From NCBI RefSeq assembly GCF_905163445.1, contig NC_053195.1:1602501-1666500 (forward strand): a stretch of DNA of 64,000 bases. Direction: 5' to 3'. Source of the DNA: Pararge aegeria. Lineage: Eukaryota; Arthropoda; Insecta; Lepidoptera; Nymphalidae. The notes beneath the pieces were generated by a model, which was not told where the DNA came from, ran no database searches, and saw only the letters and a list, made by a program, of their open reading frames with translations. Positions 10,725-20,052 of the stretch are shown here, piece by piece; positions within the stretch are counted from its first letter, which is position 1, and each line of letters starts with the position of its first letter. The position numbers were made by a program, and so were the translations under genes.

Positions 10725-10891
10725 TGTAATTACTTGCTTTAACGTTGAAGGAGAACATCGCAAGGAAACCTGTAGGTATACATCAGTTTACCTTTGTTTT
10801 CCAAGGCGTGTGAAGTCTAGAGTGGTGGACTATGGCTCAAACCCTTCTTATTCTGAGATTCATGCCCTATAGTGGGCCATTATGTTGATGA
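10725..10891 (+). mobile_element. SA copy, 5' truncated
   Basis: Begins at ATTACTTGCTTTAACGTTGA and runs to the CCTATAGTGGGCCATTATG end. The middle is partly deleted. Confidence 0.7.
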
Positions 10892-10951
10892 TCTCGTTTA
10901 AACAAACCTTAAATAGGGGGTCTCCCAGTAACAAGGTCACAGTTCGTACAT

Positions 10952-11226
10952 TCATCATCATCATCATATCAACCCATTACCGGCCCACTACAGGGCACGG
11001 GTCACCACAATGAGTCCACCACGCTGACTCTGGTAGACTCCCACACCTTTGAGAACATTATCAAGAACTCTCAGGCATGCAGGTTTCCTGACGATGTTTT
11101 CTTTCACCGTTGAAGCAAGTGATATTTTAATTATTTAAAACGCACATAACTTAGAAAAGCTGGAAATGCGTGCTGGGATTCGAACTCGGCCACCCAAAAG
11201 TGAAGCCGAGCTCCTACCCACTGGGT
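10952..11226 (-). mobile_element. SA copy, near full length
   Basis: Minus strand, starting from its ATGATGATG end at 10952 and ending with the tRNA-like head, where the complement of the B box (GGGATTCGAACTCGGCC) and of CCCAGTGGGTAGGAG are well kept. It lies opposite to 10725-10891, only about 60 bases away. Confidence 0.85.
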
Positions 11227-11270
11227 TTTTATATTAAACTACGCGAAATAGATCTTTTTTAACAGTTATA

Positions 11271-11490
11271 ATTAACGAACCAAGCAGATGGCCCACCTGT
11301 TAAGTGCAAAACCATTAATTAGATAATGGATAGAAGCAGGCGTTACTTTGCGGAAATCAATGATATATTAAGAAATTAAGCTTAATTTGCTATACTCCGC
11401 GAAAAGCAGGAGAATTCGTGTGGTGTAATTTCTAATTTCTTCAATCCTTATACTCCACACCGAACAAATCTTCGGCAATGTACCTGTAAT
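11271..11490 (+). repeat. J-type head joined to an HR copy
   Basis: ACCAAGCAGATGGCCCACCT (11279-11298) is the opening block of family J. It is followed by HR from about 11327: GGATAGAAGCAGGCGTTACT, CGCGAAAAGCAGGAGAA and TCAATCCTTATACTCCACAC. It stops at CGGCAATGTACC, before the ribozyme-like core. Confidence 0.65.
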
Positions 11491-11589
11491 AATGTACAAA
11501 TAAATAATTTATCTAACAGACTTAGCATCATACGAGGTTAAAAAGTATGTAAGTATGACAGATGTAGAAACTATGTCTTATGTCCTACG

Positions 11590-11832
11590 GCATAATGCTG
11601 TGAAAGCAAATTAAGCTTAACTTTCATGATAAAAACCATTAGTTTTAAACAGAACAACACTACGTAGGGCATTTAAATAACACGTTGGCTTTAGTGACAA
11701 GCATCGTGTGTCTGTAAAACACAGGAACACAGCAATGCTACTTTGCAGCAGAAATAAGCATGGCGGTAGTACGTACTTCCCTGGAAGAGCTCTGTAACAA
11801 AAAGCTAATATCAATATTTAAATATTCATGAT
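11590..11832 (+). repeat. Family J copy with an HR scrap at its start
   Basis: AAGCAAATTAAGCTTAACTT at the start is HR in minus orientation. From about 11640 the J blocks follow: AGCAATGCTACTTTGCAGCA, GCATGGCGGTAGTACG, GAAGAGCTCTGTAAC. The short frames here are accidental. Confidence 0.6.
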
Positions 11833-11841
11833 TCATTTGGC

Positions 11842-11975
11842 AGCCGACTGGTGCATTGGGCAGCGACCCTGTTTTCTTAGTCCCTGGCCGTGGGTCCGAT
11901 TCCCACAACTGGAAAAATGTTAGTGTGATGAACATGAATATTTTTCAGTGTCTGGGTGTTTCTCTATATACTATA
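11842..11975 (+). mobile_element. SC 5' half, interrupted by a solo LTR
   Basis: tRNA-like head (GTGCATTGGGCAGCG, then B-box-like GGGTCCGATTCCC), followed by GAACATGAATATTTTTCAGT. Broken at 11975 by the LTR and continued at 12339. Confidence 0.85.
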
Positions 11976-12338
11976 TGTCGCAGCCGGAAATGAGTACGGA
12001 AACTAAATGAAACGCAAACGCGCCAGCTAGCGGCTAGCATGCATCAACAGTTTTGGCGCGCTTCGACAGAGTCGTGACGGGGTCTACTGACTTGATGGGG
12101 ATTATTAATTAGTTGGGACGCAAGGCAGAAAGACGTCGTCACGGAACTGTCCTACGTTTCTCTTAGTGGTTATTATTTTATAAGTTTGCTATTACGATAT
12201 TAGTTAAATTCAGTGTCAGAAGTTAAATTCAGTGTTCGAACAAAGCGAGTCAAATCTAAAGGTGTTCTTATTGCACGATACCTGAAAATTGCCCACACGA
12301 TGTCGGACGGATCAAGTCAAAATCCGCCCGATCCTACA
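11976..12338 (+). mobile_element. Solo LTR of an LTR retrotransposon (4-bp target duplication)
   Basis: The 363-bp insert starts TGTCGCAGCC and ends GATCCTACA, the TG...CA rule for LTRs, and is flanked by TATA on both sides (11972-11975 and 12339-12342). It splits an otherwise continuous SC SINE, which fixes both boundaries. It is far more GC-rich than its surroundings in its first 180 bases and has TATTTTATAAG near 12174. No primer-binding site or coding sequence follows, so it is solo. A 4-bp duplication would suit Ty3/Gypsy; strand is assumed, not shown. Confidence 0.7.
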
Positions 12339-12461
12339 TATAAGTATTTATGTGTATTATTCATAAAAATATTCATCAGTCATCTTAGTACCCATAATAT
12401 AAGCTACGTAACTTTGTGGCTAGTTGGCGATGTATGTATTGTCGTAGTATATTAATATTTA
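12339..12461 (+). mobile_element. SC 3' half, after the solo LTR
   Basis: Resumes as TATAAGTATTTATGTGTATT and continues through CATCAGTCATCTTAGTACCC to TTGTCGTAGTATATTAATAT. Confidence 0.85.
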
Positions 12462-13099
12462 TACCTACTATGTGGCTACTTCAAAGTTTCCAATCAAATT
12501 ATCAACGGGAAAAACATAAGAGCTACCTCATACTACTACCGATAATTGTGCGACTCTTTATAGTCTTTATTATTATAGAACATGGTTGTAAAGTTGTGAT
12601 TTATCGCGACTCCCATCAAGTTTCAGTGCCGTCTCGAATCAGAATAGGCGTAGGAATTTAGTTACTTCATCGGCGGTAACTAATATTATTGGCAGAGAGG
12701 CCACCGATAAATTTCGTTAAGAGTTTAGTAAAAAAAAAAAACGTATGTGTACTATGTACACGCGTTAGAAGTTACACTTCGAAACTAGATAAAAATCTTT
12801 TAAAAAAAATTATTTTTCGCCTTATTCTAAGTTTGTAGGAAAATCTACACTAACAATAGAAAAAAGTTGTTTGATACATGAAAAGTATTATTATAACGCA
12901 TGATCTAGTTAATAAAAAATATTCCAACATAATTAAAGAAGTGGACAAAACAAATTTGGAATACTTATAGACTAATTATCGTAGAACCAAGTTTTCTATG
13001 GTTTAAATCACCGGAATGAGCCCGCAGACTTTTACAATTGAAAGTGTACACTGTCAAACCTTATAGCTATCATCAGAAGAGAGCTATGCTTGGAGTATC
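12462..13099. other. No gene; one family W fragment
   Basis: An A-run then GTATGTGTACTATGTACACG and CGTTAGAAGTTACACTTCG at 12741-12782 matches family W at 36716-36785. The 80- and 81-codon frames starting near 12213 and 12416 are chance frames over the LTR/SC junction. Confidence 0.5.
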
Positions 13100-13330
13100 T
13101 CTACTTTATCGACGTAGCTCTAAGAGTCGCGAAGCCGTGGGCGGGGTCCATAGCTCGGAGAATCGATTGACGATCTCAGGGTGCTAAAATGGCGTCCTCG
13201 CACCAGTAAACGCAGCGTTGGTGGACGAGGTGGACGGATGACATCGAGCGAGTCGCAGAGAGGTCTTGGAACCAGGGGCGGTATATTGTTTTGTTCATTA
13301 CATGTTAAGGATTTTAGAGGGTTAAGAGTT
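13100..13330 (+). mobile_element. RTE-type LINE C-terminal remnant
   Basis: In one frame the stretch at about 13208-13277 reads RWTDDIERVAERSWN, the hallmark C-terminal segment of RTE ORF2. Upstream, AAATGGCGTCCTCGCACC encodes the preceding KWRPRT segment in a shifted frame. A stop and frameshifts kill it. Confidence 0.75.
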
Positions 13331-14082
13331 CAATAAAATTAAATTCTTAACCGAATTTACGCACCCGAAAATGGCAAAGATTTGATACGACATTTAATTA
13401 AGATATGCATCAGTTTACAATAGTAAATAAGTAGAAAAAGAGACTGTCATACATTTTGGGGACCCGGAGAAATAATTCTTTATAACTTACTCTAGGGTTC
13501 CTAATACTATTGTAAACTGTCCCATATTTTTATGTTATAAGTAATGCAATATAATATAATTTAGGGACTCATGGCAAGACATAGGTAAGATGTGTATCGT
13601 AAGTCTATGAAATATAACATGTATTGTAATCTAAAACAGAAGATTGATCTTAGCCTAGCCTCGTTATGTATGTAAAAATATGAATGTGGGAGTAATTAAT
13701 ACCTAATATGGTTAGAGAGATTCATAAAGCAGACGGATCTATATCGCTAAATGTAAGATTAGCGGTCATTAGGGTCAAAAGATTAAAATTTAATTGAAAT
13801 CGTTTTGAAAGAACAGTCATCAAGATGACTATCGGCTACTCGACGATAATAATAAGTTTCGTTTCGTTAAAATATTTCCGTAATCTTTAATAATTATTTC
13901 TCTTTCAATTAAAATAAAAGAAATATTTCCTTAATATTTTTATTACAATGATTTGAATTCCGTAAGTTATAGAAGCTACTTCGTTTTAATTAAGCTAAGC
14001 TTATGTAACAAGGTGAAGCCCACCAGCGCTGTGGGGGGTCCTAGATCTTTAAAAGAGAAGGCCTATTCGCAGCTGCATATAT
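13331..14082. other. No gene or clear repeat
   Basis: AT-rich; no long frame. Confidence 0.5.
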
Positions 14083-14290
14083 AACTGCATTATGGGCCTA
14101 GTGATCAACCACGGCTCACAAGGTCCTAAGATCGATTCGTGGGTCCGGATTTTGGATATGTTAAACAAATTGTAGATACCAGCCTGAAGGTTGTTCAACA
14201 AGGTATATGTGTTAAACCTCTTTTGCCTGTTATTACGACAGCAACCTTTCAGACTGAAACACAGTAATTCCTTCACAGAAGACGACACAG
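14083..14290 (+). mobile_element. SINE family SG, diverged
   Basis: Head GCCTAGTGATCAACCACGG with CACAAGGTCCTAAGATCGAT, then TACCAGCCTGAAGGTTGT in the body. The A box is weak. The better-kept SG copies at 42613-42945 and 40303-40550 make the assignment. Confidence 0.55.
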
Positions 14291-14688
14291 AAGGTGGTGT
14301 AGACTTGTGCAGCTAATTTTCAGAGTGACCTTACAGAAAACTACAAAAAAGAGAGAGATTGGTGTTCAACTGGCACATTTGACTCTTATCGTAATAGTGT
14401 TTTAGCAACCAAAACATTACATGTACAAGTAATTGTAAATATAGCTTATTACAATTCTATGTACACTTCAATGCGATATGTGGACGTCAATTTATAGTAG
14501 CCCAGCAGGTGGCGGGATACGTGGAGCGCGTGCACATCTATGTATGACATCTGTTAATCAGTATGTGGTTTACTTAGAGGACGTCTGTAGGTGCCATTGA
14601 ACTTTCGGAATAGGATAGGATAGGTTATTTTTACCCTCCTATTACCATATTAGGTACCCTACATACCTATTACATACGACGCGGCTAA
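14291..14688. other. No gene or clear repeat
   Basis: Contains a short GATAG direct repeat near 14613-14625. Confidence 0.45.
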
Positions 14689-14727
14689 GGGAATATTACG
14701 GATTTTCCGATTGTCCGTAATATTCCC
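14689..14727. repeat. Perfect 14-bp inverted repeat
   Basis: GGGAATATTACGGA (14689-14702) and TCCGTAATATTCCC (14714-14727) are exact reverse complements around an 11-base loop. Confidence 0.9.
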
Positions 14728-14758
14728 CTATGGTTTTCTATATTAAATCTATCCGTTA

Positions 14759-15124
14759 TCAATAATATCCATGCCATTTTAACAAACAACATCTTCTCCT
14801 CCTGTCAGATTGTACGGTACAGAGCCTAACAGGGTATTCAAGTTCACTTACCTGGGGCACATTGTAGAGAATCCAAAAAGATGATTGTTGCATTGATAGG
14901 GAGTTAAGGGCGTTGGCGGTCAGAGGCAATATGTTATCAGATTTGCTCACTATACAAAGAAGGTGAAGGTTACGTTGTTCAAGTCCTTTTGTCAGTCCTT
15001 CCATACCTGGACTCTGTGGGTTAATTATACCTAAAGTTCTCTGAACGCTGTTCGAATCCAATATAATAATATTTTCAGGACTACCTTGTATGTTTGCGGA
15101 AAACCAAGTTGATGGCTTCTTCAC
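14759..15124 (-). pseudogene. Unrecognised 121-codon frame, possible retroelement relic
   Basis: One of the two longest open frames in the window and free of known repeat blocks. Near its N-terminus it has ENIIILDSNSVQRTLGI, which resembles the segment before the TLG-W motif in reverse transcriptases of BEL/Pao LTR elements, but the tryptophan is missing and nothing downstream agrees. It starts at an ATG with no clear promoter. It may be a relic, an orphan exon or chance. Confidence 0.25.
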
Positions 15125-15189
15125 AATTATACGAAAAAAATCAAGTCCCTCGAACGTAGGATACGCTTTAGCTTTAGTATAAATAAAAA

Positions 15190-15391
15190 AAAAAAATATA
15201 TACTACGACAATACACACATCGCCATCTAGCCCCAAAGTAAGCGTAGCTTGTGTTATGGGTACTAAGATGACTGATGAATATTTTTATGAATTATATATA
15301 CATAAATACTTAGAAAATACATATAAACACCCAGACACTGAAAAACACTTAATGCTCATCACACAAACATTTTCCAGTTGTGGGAATCGAA
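15190..15391 (-). mobile_element. SC copy lacking its head
   Basis: Minus strand: TACTACGACAATACACACAT, AAGCGTAGCTTGTGTTATGG, ACACCCAGACACTGAAAAAC, ACATTTTCCAGTTGTGGGAA. It ends inside the B box, so the A box is lost. Confidence 0.85.
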
Positions 15392-15405
15392 GTATGTAGT
15401 AACAC

Positions 15406-15590
15406 TAATTATTTTAACTAACATAGGTATTAATTTTGTATTTGTGAATTACTTACACATGGACCTTTGCAGTCTGAAATAAATGCGATACAATTAGCAA
15501 CTTATCAATAGATTACAGCTAGATAAATTGTATACTTTGTATTTTTATGTGCTGTACAATAAAGTTCATTCATTCATTCATTCATAGACT
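15406..15590 (+). mobile_element. LINE-type 3' tail ending in an ATTC microsatellite
   Basis: Ends with GCTGTACAATAAAGTTCATT followed by four to five ATTC units. A poly(A)-signal-like AATAAA directly before a simple repeat is how several lepidopteran LINE 3' ends look. A similar end lies at 16850-16880. Confidence 0.5.
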
Positions 15591-15606
15591 GAATATCGAA
15601 ATCGGA

Positions 15607-15645
15607 CATTAGTAGCCTCGTACGACACCCACGGATGGACCAACA
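15607..15645 (+). repeat. Family M fragment
   Basis: TAGCCTCGTACGACACCCAC is the conserved 3' block of family M (compare 24816-25001). Confidence 0.5.
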
Positions 15646-15743
15646 GCGTTCTCTGGGCAAATTCTACCATCTACTGCGTTTACCAACCCATCTGCCAAAC
15701 GTGGTGATTCTGGAGAAATCCATCCAATGGGAGACGCCATTAT

Positions 15744-15918
15744 TCCAGCAGGGTGATAACGTATCTTGCGACAGGTTTGTGACAGGCGTAAATCTTGCGA
15801 TCACTACTGTCAGACTGCACTTTTCCATACAATAAACGAAAGTGACGTTTGACACCACTGATAGCGAGATTTACGCCGGTCGCAAACATGTCGCAAGATA
15901 CGTAATCACCCTGCTGGA
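15744..15918. mobile_element. Foldback (MITE-like) element
   Basis: Two arms of about 80 bases are imperfect reverse complements around a loop of about ten bases. Outer ends are TCCAGCAGGGTGAT (left) and its complement ATCACCCTGCTGGA (right); the shared CGTATCTTGCGACA and GGCGTAAATCT blocks lie inside. A clear target-site duplication was not found. The 64-66-codon frames on both strands are mirror images created by the palindrome. Confidence 0.85.
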
Positions 15919-15989
15919 GTGGGCTGTTATAGGCTATTGATGAGGATAACTTTTTAAGTTAAAAATAGAGCTTTGCGTGACAGAGTTGT

Positions 15990-16225
15990 ATGGGGAAATA
16001 CTATCGCCAACCTTATTTCTGTCGTTGTATTGCTGTATCTGAATGGTGTGGTTACCAGTGTAATTAAAGGTACATAGGGCTTAAGAACTACACCTCTAAT
16101 TGGTGGACTTAGGGCGGCTTTTTACAGAACATGTCTATCGCATACCCTGATAAATTAAACAGGGCAACACCTGTTTATACGCGATCCATTAATAATTAGA
16201 TGGGCAATCTGCTTGGTTATTTTTA
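15990..16225 (-). repeat. Family J-related fragment
   Basis: The right end, GATGGGCAATCTGCTTGGTT, is the reverse of the J head. The upstream GTCTATCGCATACCCTGATA and ACAGGGCAACACCTGTTTAT are consistent with a diverged J-type repeat. Confidence 0.4.
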
Positions 16226-16575
16226 TACAATATTAGTAAAGATATTCTATTTATTCAATTGTGATTCCGCTCACAAGTAAAGAATCTCGCGCGAATCGAG
16301 AATGTATGCGGCGTTTTTGCAACCAAATGAATCGATTTCGATGACGATCACACAATCTATTGTTTTTATACGAACGCCATCTGTTATTTATTTATTTTAG
16401 CTTATAGAGCGTGCACATGCTCACGTTAGCAATGACATATTAAATCTAAAATGATACTATAATTATATATGATAGATATAATGAAATAGTGATAGCTACT
16501 TTAGAGTACGAAAGAGGTAAACCGTACGATCTCATGCTCACAGCACAGGAAATTTTATTTGTATATATATTTTAT
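16226..16575. other. No gene seen
   Basis: AT-rich with scattered CG; nothing recognised. Confidence 0.45.
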
Positions 16576-16580
16576 ATTTA

Positions 16581-16680
16581 CTAGCTGTTGCCAGCAACTT
16601 TGTCCGCTCTTATTTCGATTTTGGATTTTGGAAAATATATGGGATGAGATTTTATATATAAAATATATATTTGTGTAATG
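16581..16680 (-). mobile_element. Helitron-like 3' terminus
   Basis: On the minus strand the element ends ...GCAACAGCTAG followed by T, i.e. CTAG at 16581-16584 with the host T at 16580, as required for Helitron 3' ends. A perfect small hairpin, GTTGC-CA-GCAAC (16587-16598), sits next to it. The preceding CGGACAAAG resembles non-autonomous lepidopteran Helitrons. The 5' end was not located. Confidence 0.55.
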
Positions 16681-16734
16681 TTTATATGCTGTTTGTTGCA
16701 CCACCTAATACCTATGTTTTTTTTCCATTTACGC

Positions 16735-16880
16735 CTTTGGTTGTCTTGAAGAGATCGCTATATAATAAACAATAAGGCTACCAAATTGTACCCTCTTGTA
16801 ACATATAAGGATATGTGTACATCTCTGGAAATTCTTTTCTCTTTGGTGTAGGTACAATAAAGGCGTATTCATTCATTCAC
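16735..16880 (+). mobile_element. LINE-type 3' tail
   Basis: Ends GGTGTAGGTACAATAAAGGC followed by ATTCATTCATTCA, the same layout as 15406-15590. Confidence 0.45.
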
Positions 16881-16914
16881 AGCATTCTTTTTGACTTGAC
16901 TTGACCCTTGACTG

Positions 16915-17347
16915 TAATATCGAAATTCAAATTCAAAATTTATTCATTTATGTAGTAAGCTGCTAGTGGTTTCTTAGTGAAGGTTTCAGTCATTAGCAAT
17001 TCACAAGTCGCGCCGTGCGATTAATTACCCGTTTAGAATGTCCCGTGGCCACCACGTAAGCGGCAGTGAGTGTGCGAAGCGCCTTAAGGTTATTTTGTCA
17101 AAGTGATTCCAAACGCTACGTCCAGTGACTATCAATGATAGTGGTTACATTGATATTAATTCTATCATGACATCATTATTAAAATAGCAAAGAAGCCGCA
17201 CTTAGATACTTGGCCGAAGGTGGCTCTTACGTAACACCATTTTTTTTATTCCACTACTTGTTATTACCTCTAAGATGATAGCAAACTTGTCTTATATAGA
17301 GGATTAGGCAGTTATATAGTCCTAGCGTTAGGTTTTATGTTAACGAG
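16915..17347. other. Short LINE tail, then unassigned sequence
   Basis: AAATTCAAATTCAAAATTTA (16923-16942) is a minus-strand LINE 3' end pattern. From 16985 to 17347 there is moderately GC-rich sequence of unknown nature and no frame of note. Confidence 0.4.
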
Positions 17348-17527
17348 TGGTATAAAAAAAACAACCGGCTTAGTTTGTTGTGGGCTAGACAAGGGTGCGT
17401 TCGGAACCCTCGTAGCTTTAGTTTTAACGAATTTAGTTATCGCCATCAACTCACTTCTATGACTCTTTTTACGAGTGCCTGTGATAGGCGTATATGAATA
17501 AATATTTTTTGCATTTGAATTTGAATA
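17348..17527 (+). mobile_element. LF family LINE 3' end
   Basis: Blocks: CCGGCTTAGTTTGTTGTGGG, GGAACCCTCGTAGCTTTAGT, TTAGTTATCGCCATCA, then ATGAATAAATA and a tail of TTTGAATTTGAAT. The same blocks at 59770-59975 directly follow a LINE ORF2 C-terminus, which identifies this as the 3' UTR of that LINE. Confidence 0.75.
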
Positions 17528-17528
17528 T

Positions 17529-17600
17529 ATTAACCTAATCGGTTTGTACGCGACATCACGTCGATCACGTAATTGTCGGTCGGGTTGTAACTAGCCACGG
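17529..17600 (-). mobile_element. SB fragment
   Basis: Minus-strand blocks TAATCGGTTTGTACGCGACA and TAACTAGCCACGGCCGAAGC match the middle of SB, with the part between them shortened. Confidence 0.45.
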
Positions 17601-17636
17601 CCGAAGCTAGATCGTTAATGTACCTGACATTTAATC

Positions 17637-17770
17637 TCGCAAAATGCGAAAGTTTGTTTGTTTGTTTGTCTTTATTTTACGCTCTCACTAAGCAACTTAT
17701 TGACTTGATATTTGGCATAGAATTAGTTGAAAGGACGGAGAGTAGTATAGGAAAACAAACGGCTCATACG
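17637..17770 (+). repeat. Family V copy
   Basis: AATGCGAAAGTTTGTTTGTT, then TTATTGACTTGATATTTGGC. Related starts at 19548 and 57592 are cut short by SINEs. This resembles a widespread insect transposon segment; class unknown. Confidence 0.5.
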
Positions 17771-17784
17771 GGATTTGCGTTAGA

Positions 17785-17948
17785 TTTCACACCCAAGGCA
17801 TGCAGATTTTCTCACTATGTTTTCCTTCACCGCTTAAAGCAAGTGATATCTAAAGTGCTTAAATTAAAAACGCATAACATAACTCCGAAAAGTGATGCGT
17901 GCCCGACAGGAAAGCCGAAGCCTTACCCACTAGGCTATCACAGCTTTT
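17785..17948 (-). mobile_element. SA copy, 3' truncated
   Basis: Minus strand from AAGGCATGCAGATTTTCTCA through TTCCTTCACCGCTTAAAGCA to the tRNA-like head at GCCTTACCCACTAGGCTATC. Confidence 0.75.
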
Positions 17949-18657
17949 AATGCGGTAATATAAAATAATAATTGAATTTAATTTGTATTAGAGTTAACGA
18001 GTCGTTATAAAATGATACACTATGGACGCTGCTTCATTTCAATACATTTGAAATTCTAATGAACGAGTTTTCTTAATGCAAGAATCCACACTTGACGCCC
18101 AGAAATGGCAATGATTTCTTAAATATTTAAATGCAAGGCAATAGCGTGTCATAAAATGTAATCCCTATAAAACCCAAAGAGCCAGGATACAATGTTGCGT
18201 ACGTACCACCAAGTGCATTCGAGTCGTGAGCAAAATGCAAAATAGTTTCAATTACATTCGAACCAATAAAAAACCGACCGAATAGCAAGTAGATTGACCC
18301 ATTAATCTACTTAGCCTTACATAACATCCTCGCATATAGAATAATAAGCGCCGATTTATTGATTTTTATCGCGTGCTCTGCAGTCATCGGCGAGTCTAAT
18401 AATCGCTTTGTGTTAATCAAAGTAATATAAACCTCATGTTTTAAGCAGAAAAGTTTAAAATTCCTTTAGAATAGATTGCGGGATAAGACTTGTTAGCTTG
18501 GGATGAACGGCCCGTTTAAATCCTCGTGTTAAGAGTACGCTAGCTAGTAGCTCCTAGACAAGCGTTAATAATTTATTGAGCCTATAGAAATTATAATTAT
18601 TCGAGATGCATTATTTTAATGTAATACTTATCACAGCAAGTAAGTATCTGTACAGTG
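17949..18657. other. No gene or clear repeat
   Basis: AT-rich, no frame of note. Confidence 0.5.
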
Positions 18658-18908
18658 CACCCACGTTTCGCTCCAAAACCGAAGCATCCTCAGGAGATGC
18701 TGAATTAACAATGAAAAATTCACCGGAGCGAAATGTGCGTTGAGGGTACATTGTCATAGATCTGTTTGGTGTTGAGTGTAAAGATTGAAAAAATTATAAA
18801 TTACAACATACAGATTTTCTTACTTTTGGCGGAGTAAAGCAAATTAAGCTTGATTTTCATAATACTCGTATGTCATGGAATTCCGCAAAGTAACGCCTGT
18901 TTCTATCC
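18658..18908. repeat. HR pair in inverted arrangement
   Basis: A short plus-orientation HR end (18658-18717: CACGTTTCGCTCCAAAACCG, CATCCTCAGGAGATG) meets a longer minus-orientation HR copy (18722-18908: GGAGCGAAATGTGCGTTGAG through CGCAAAGTAACGCCTGTTTC). The ribozyme-like core is complete only in the short plus part (read on the minus strand), with stem II kept by a U-G wobble. Confidence 0.75.
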
Positions 18909-19241
18909 AATATGTACGATATACGAAAGCTTTTATTTTCTTATTCTATTACAAGTTAAACGTGTATGTGTTCAAGATTCTAAACAACAGATTTAATTTT
19001 ACAAAAACTCAGAGAAATGAGCGAGTAGCGCAACCTTAAATCCTGGCGTTAAGTCGTATTTGCAGCGAGAATTGTCAATGCGTATCGAACGCGGAGTGTT
19101 AAATTGCTACGGAGTGTAAACGAGCGCTAGGTGCTGTGACAGGTAAAGCATACTGATTTTATCCACCTGATGCCGTAGAAATAGCCCTTTTTTTATAAAT
19201 TCCGGTGTAACAGCGGTGATAGCCTTCTGTTTAGGACTTCG
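18909..19241. other. No gene recognised
   Basis: Unassigned; slightly CpG-enriched near 19040-19140. Confidence 0.4.
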
Positions 19242-19402
19242 GCCATAAAATCAAAATCAAAATTCATTTATTTCAAGTAGACCTAATATAAGCACTTTTG
19301 AAACGTCAAGTCTGTCTGTGCGGAGTGACTCTACCACCGGTTCGGAAGGCAGATTCTACCGAGAATAAACCGGCAAGAAACTCAGCAGGTGCTTTTTTCT
19401 AA
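19242..19402 (-). mobile_element. LE family LINE 3' end
   Basis: Starts AAAATCAAAATTCATTTATT (tail side), then TTTGAAACGTCAAGTCTGTC, CTACCACCGGTTCGGAAGGC and CGGCAAGAAACTCAGCAG. Plus-orientation relatives are at 31470-31570 and 51205-51290. Confidence 0.65.
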
Positions 19403-19547
19403 CATCAACAATTTTCATTTTAACATTAATTTTTCTATCTTGTGAGTGATGAAAGCGGAGCTGGATGCTGCCAAGCAACCTTGTTATTAAGATACGATGT
19501 TATAGTACGGGAAAACTTACAATGTAACACCGCTCAATCGCTTACTA

Positions 19548-19600
19548 ATGTTATAAATGCGATTGTTTGTTTGTCCTTCCTTCACGCCCGAACAAAACAA
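19548..19600 (+). repeat. Family V start, truncated by a SINE
   Basis: TTATAAATGCGATTGTTTGT then CCTTCCTTCACGCCC; SA follows directly. Confidence 0.45.
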
Positions 19601-19602
19601 CT

Positions 19603-19796
19603 ATACTTTCGAGGGGCCGAGTTATGTGGATTTTAAGCAATTAAAATTATCACTTGCTTCAACGGTTAAGGAAAACATCGTAAGGAAACCTGCATGCCTG
19701 ACAGTTTTCCATAATATTCTCAAAGGGGTTTGGAGTCCACCGATCCGCACTGGGCCAGCGTCTAAGCCCTTCTTAAGGTTGATATGATGATGATGA
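19603..19796 (+). mobile_element. SA copy, 5' part missing
   Basis: Begins in TTTCGAGGGGCCGAGT, lacks most of the B box, and keeps ATCACTTGCTTCAACGGTTA, CCTGCATGCCTGACAGTTTT and the GATATGATGATGATGAG end. Confidence 0.75.
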
Positions 19797-19914
19797 GGCT
19801 TAAAAACTACGCGTCAGGGTGATTGTACGCCCTGCTTAGTTCAGCCTTTTTTTGTTTTTTTGATGTGGTGGAAAAACTGTATTGCTACCTCCGACCCTTG
19901 GGCAGGACGGAAGT

Positions 19915-19972
19915 TATGTGGGACTCCGCCCTCTAAAGGGGATACCCCCTTTAGAGGGCGGAGTCCCACATA
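19915..19972. repeat. Perfect hairpin, 27-bp arms, 4-base loop
   Basis: Left arm 19915-19941 (starts TATGTGGGACTCCGCC) and right arm 19946-19972 are exact reverse complements, with loop ATAC. The equivalent position in the other H copy (about 24308-24330) keeps only a short CCCTCTGAAGGGGG stem, so the perfect version is copy-specific here. Confidence 0.95.
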
Positions 19973-20052
19973 CCCAAGATAAAAACCACCACGACATGTC
20001 CCACTAGTTGGCTTCGTTAGACGTTCGGGGAACCCTTTGGCCACCAACTACC

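Noticed and set aside
15635..15858. Paired 64-66-codon frames on opposite strands
   Set aside because: Mirror images caused by the foldback element, not two genes.
19915..19972. microRNA precursor
   Set aside because: Perfect pairing, transposon context and a 4-base loop argue for a palindrome; no evidence for a mature strand.
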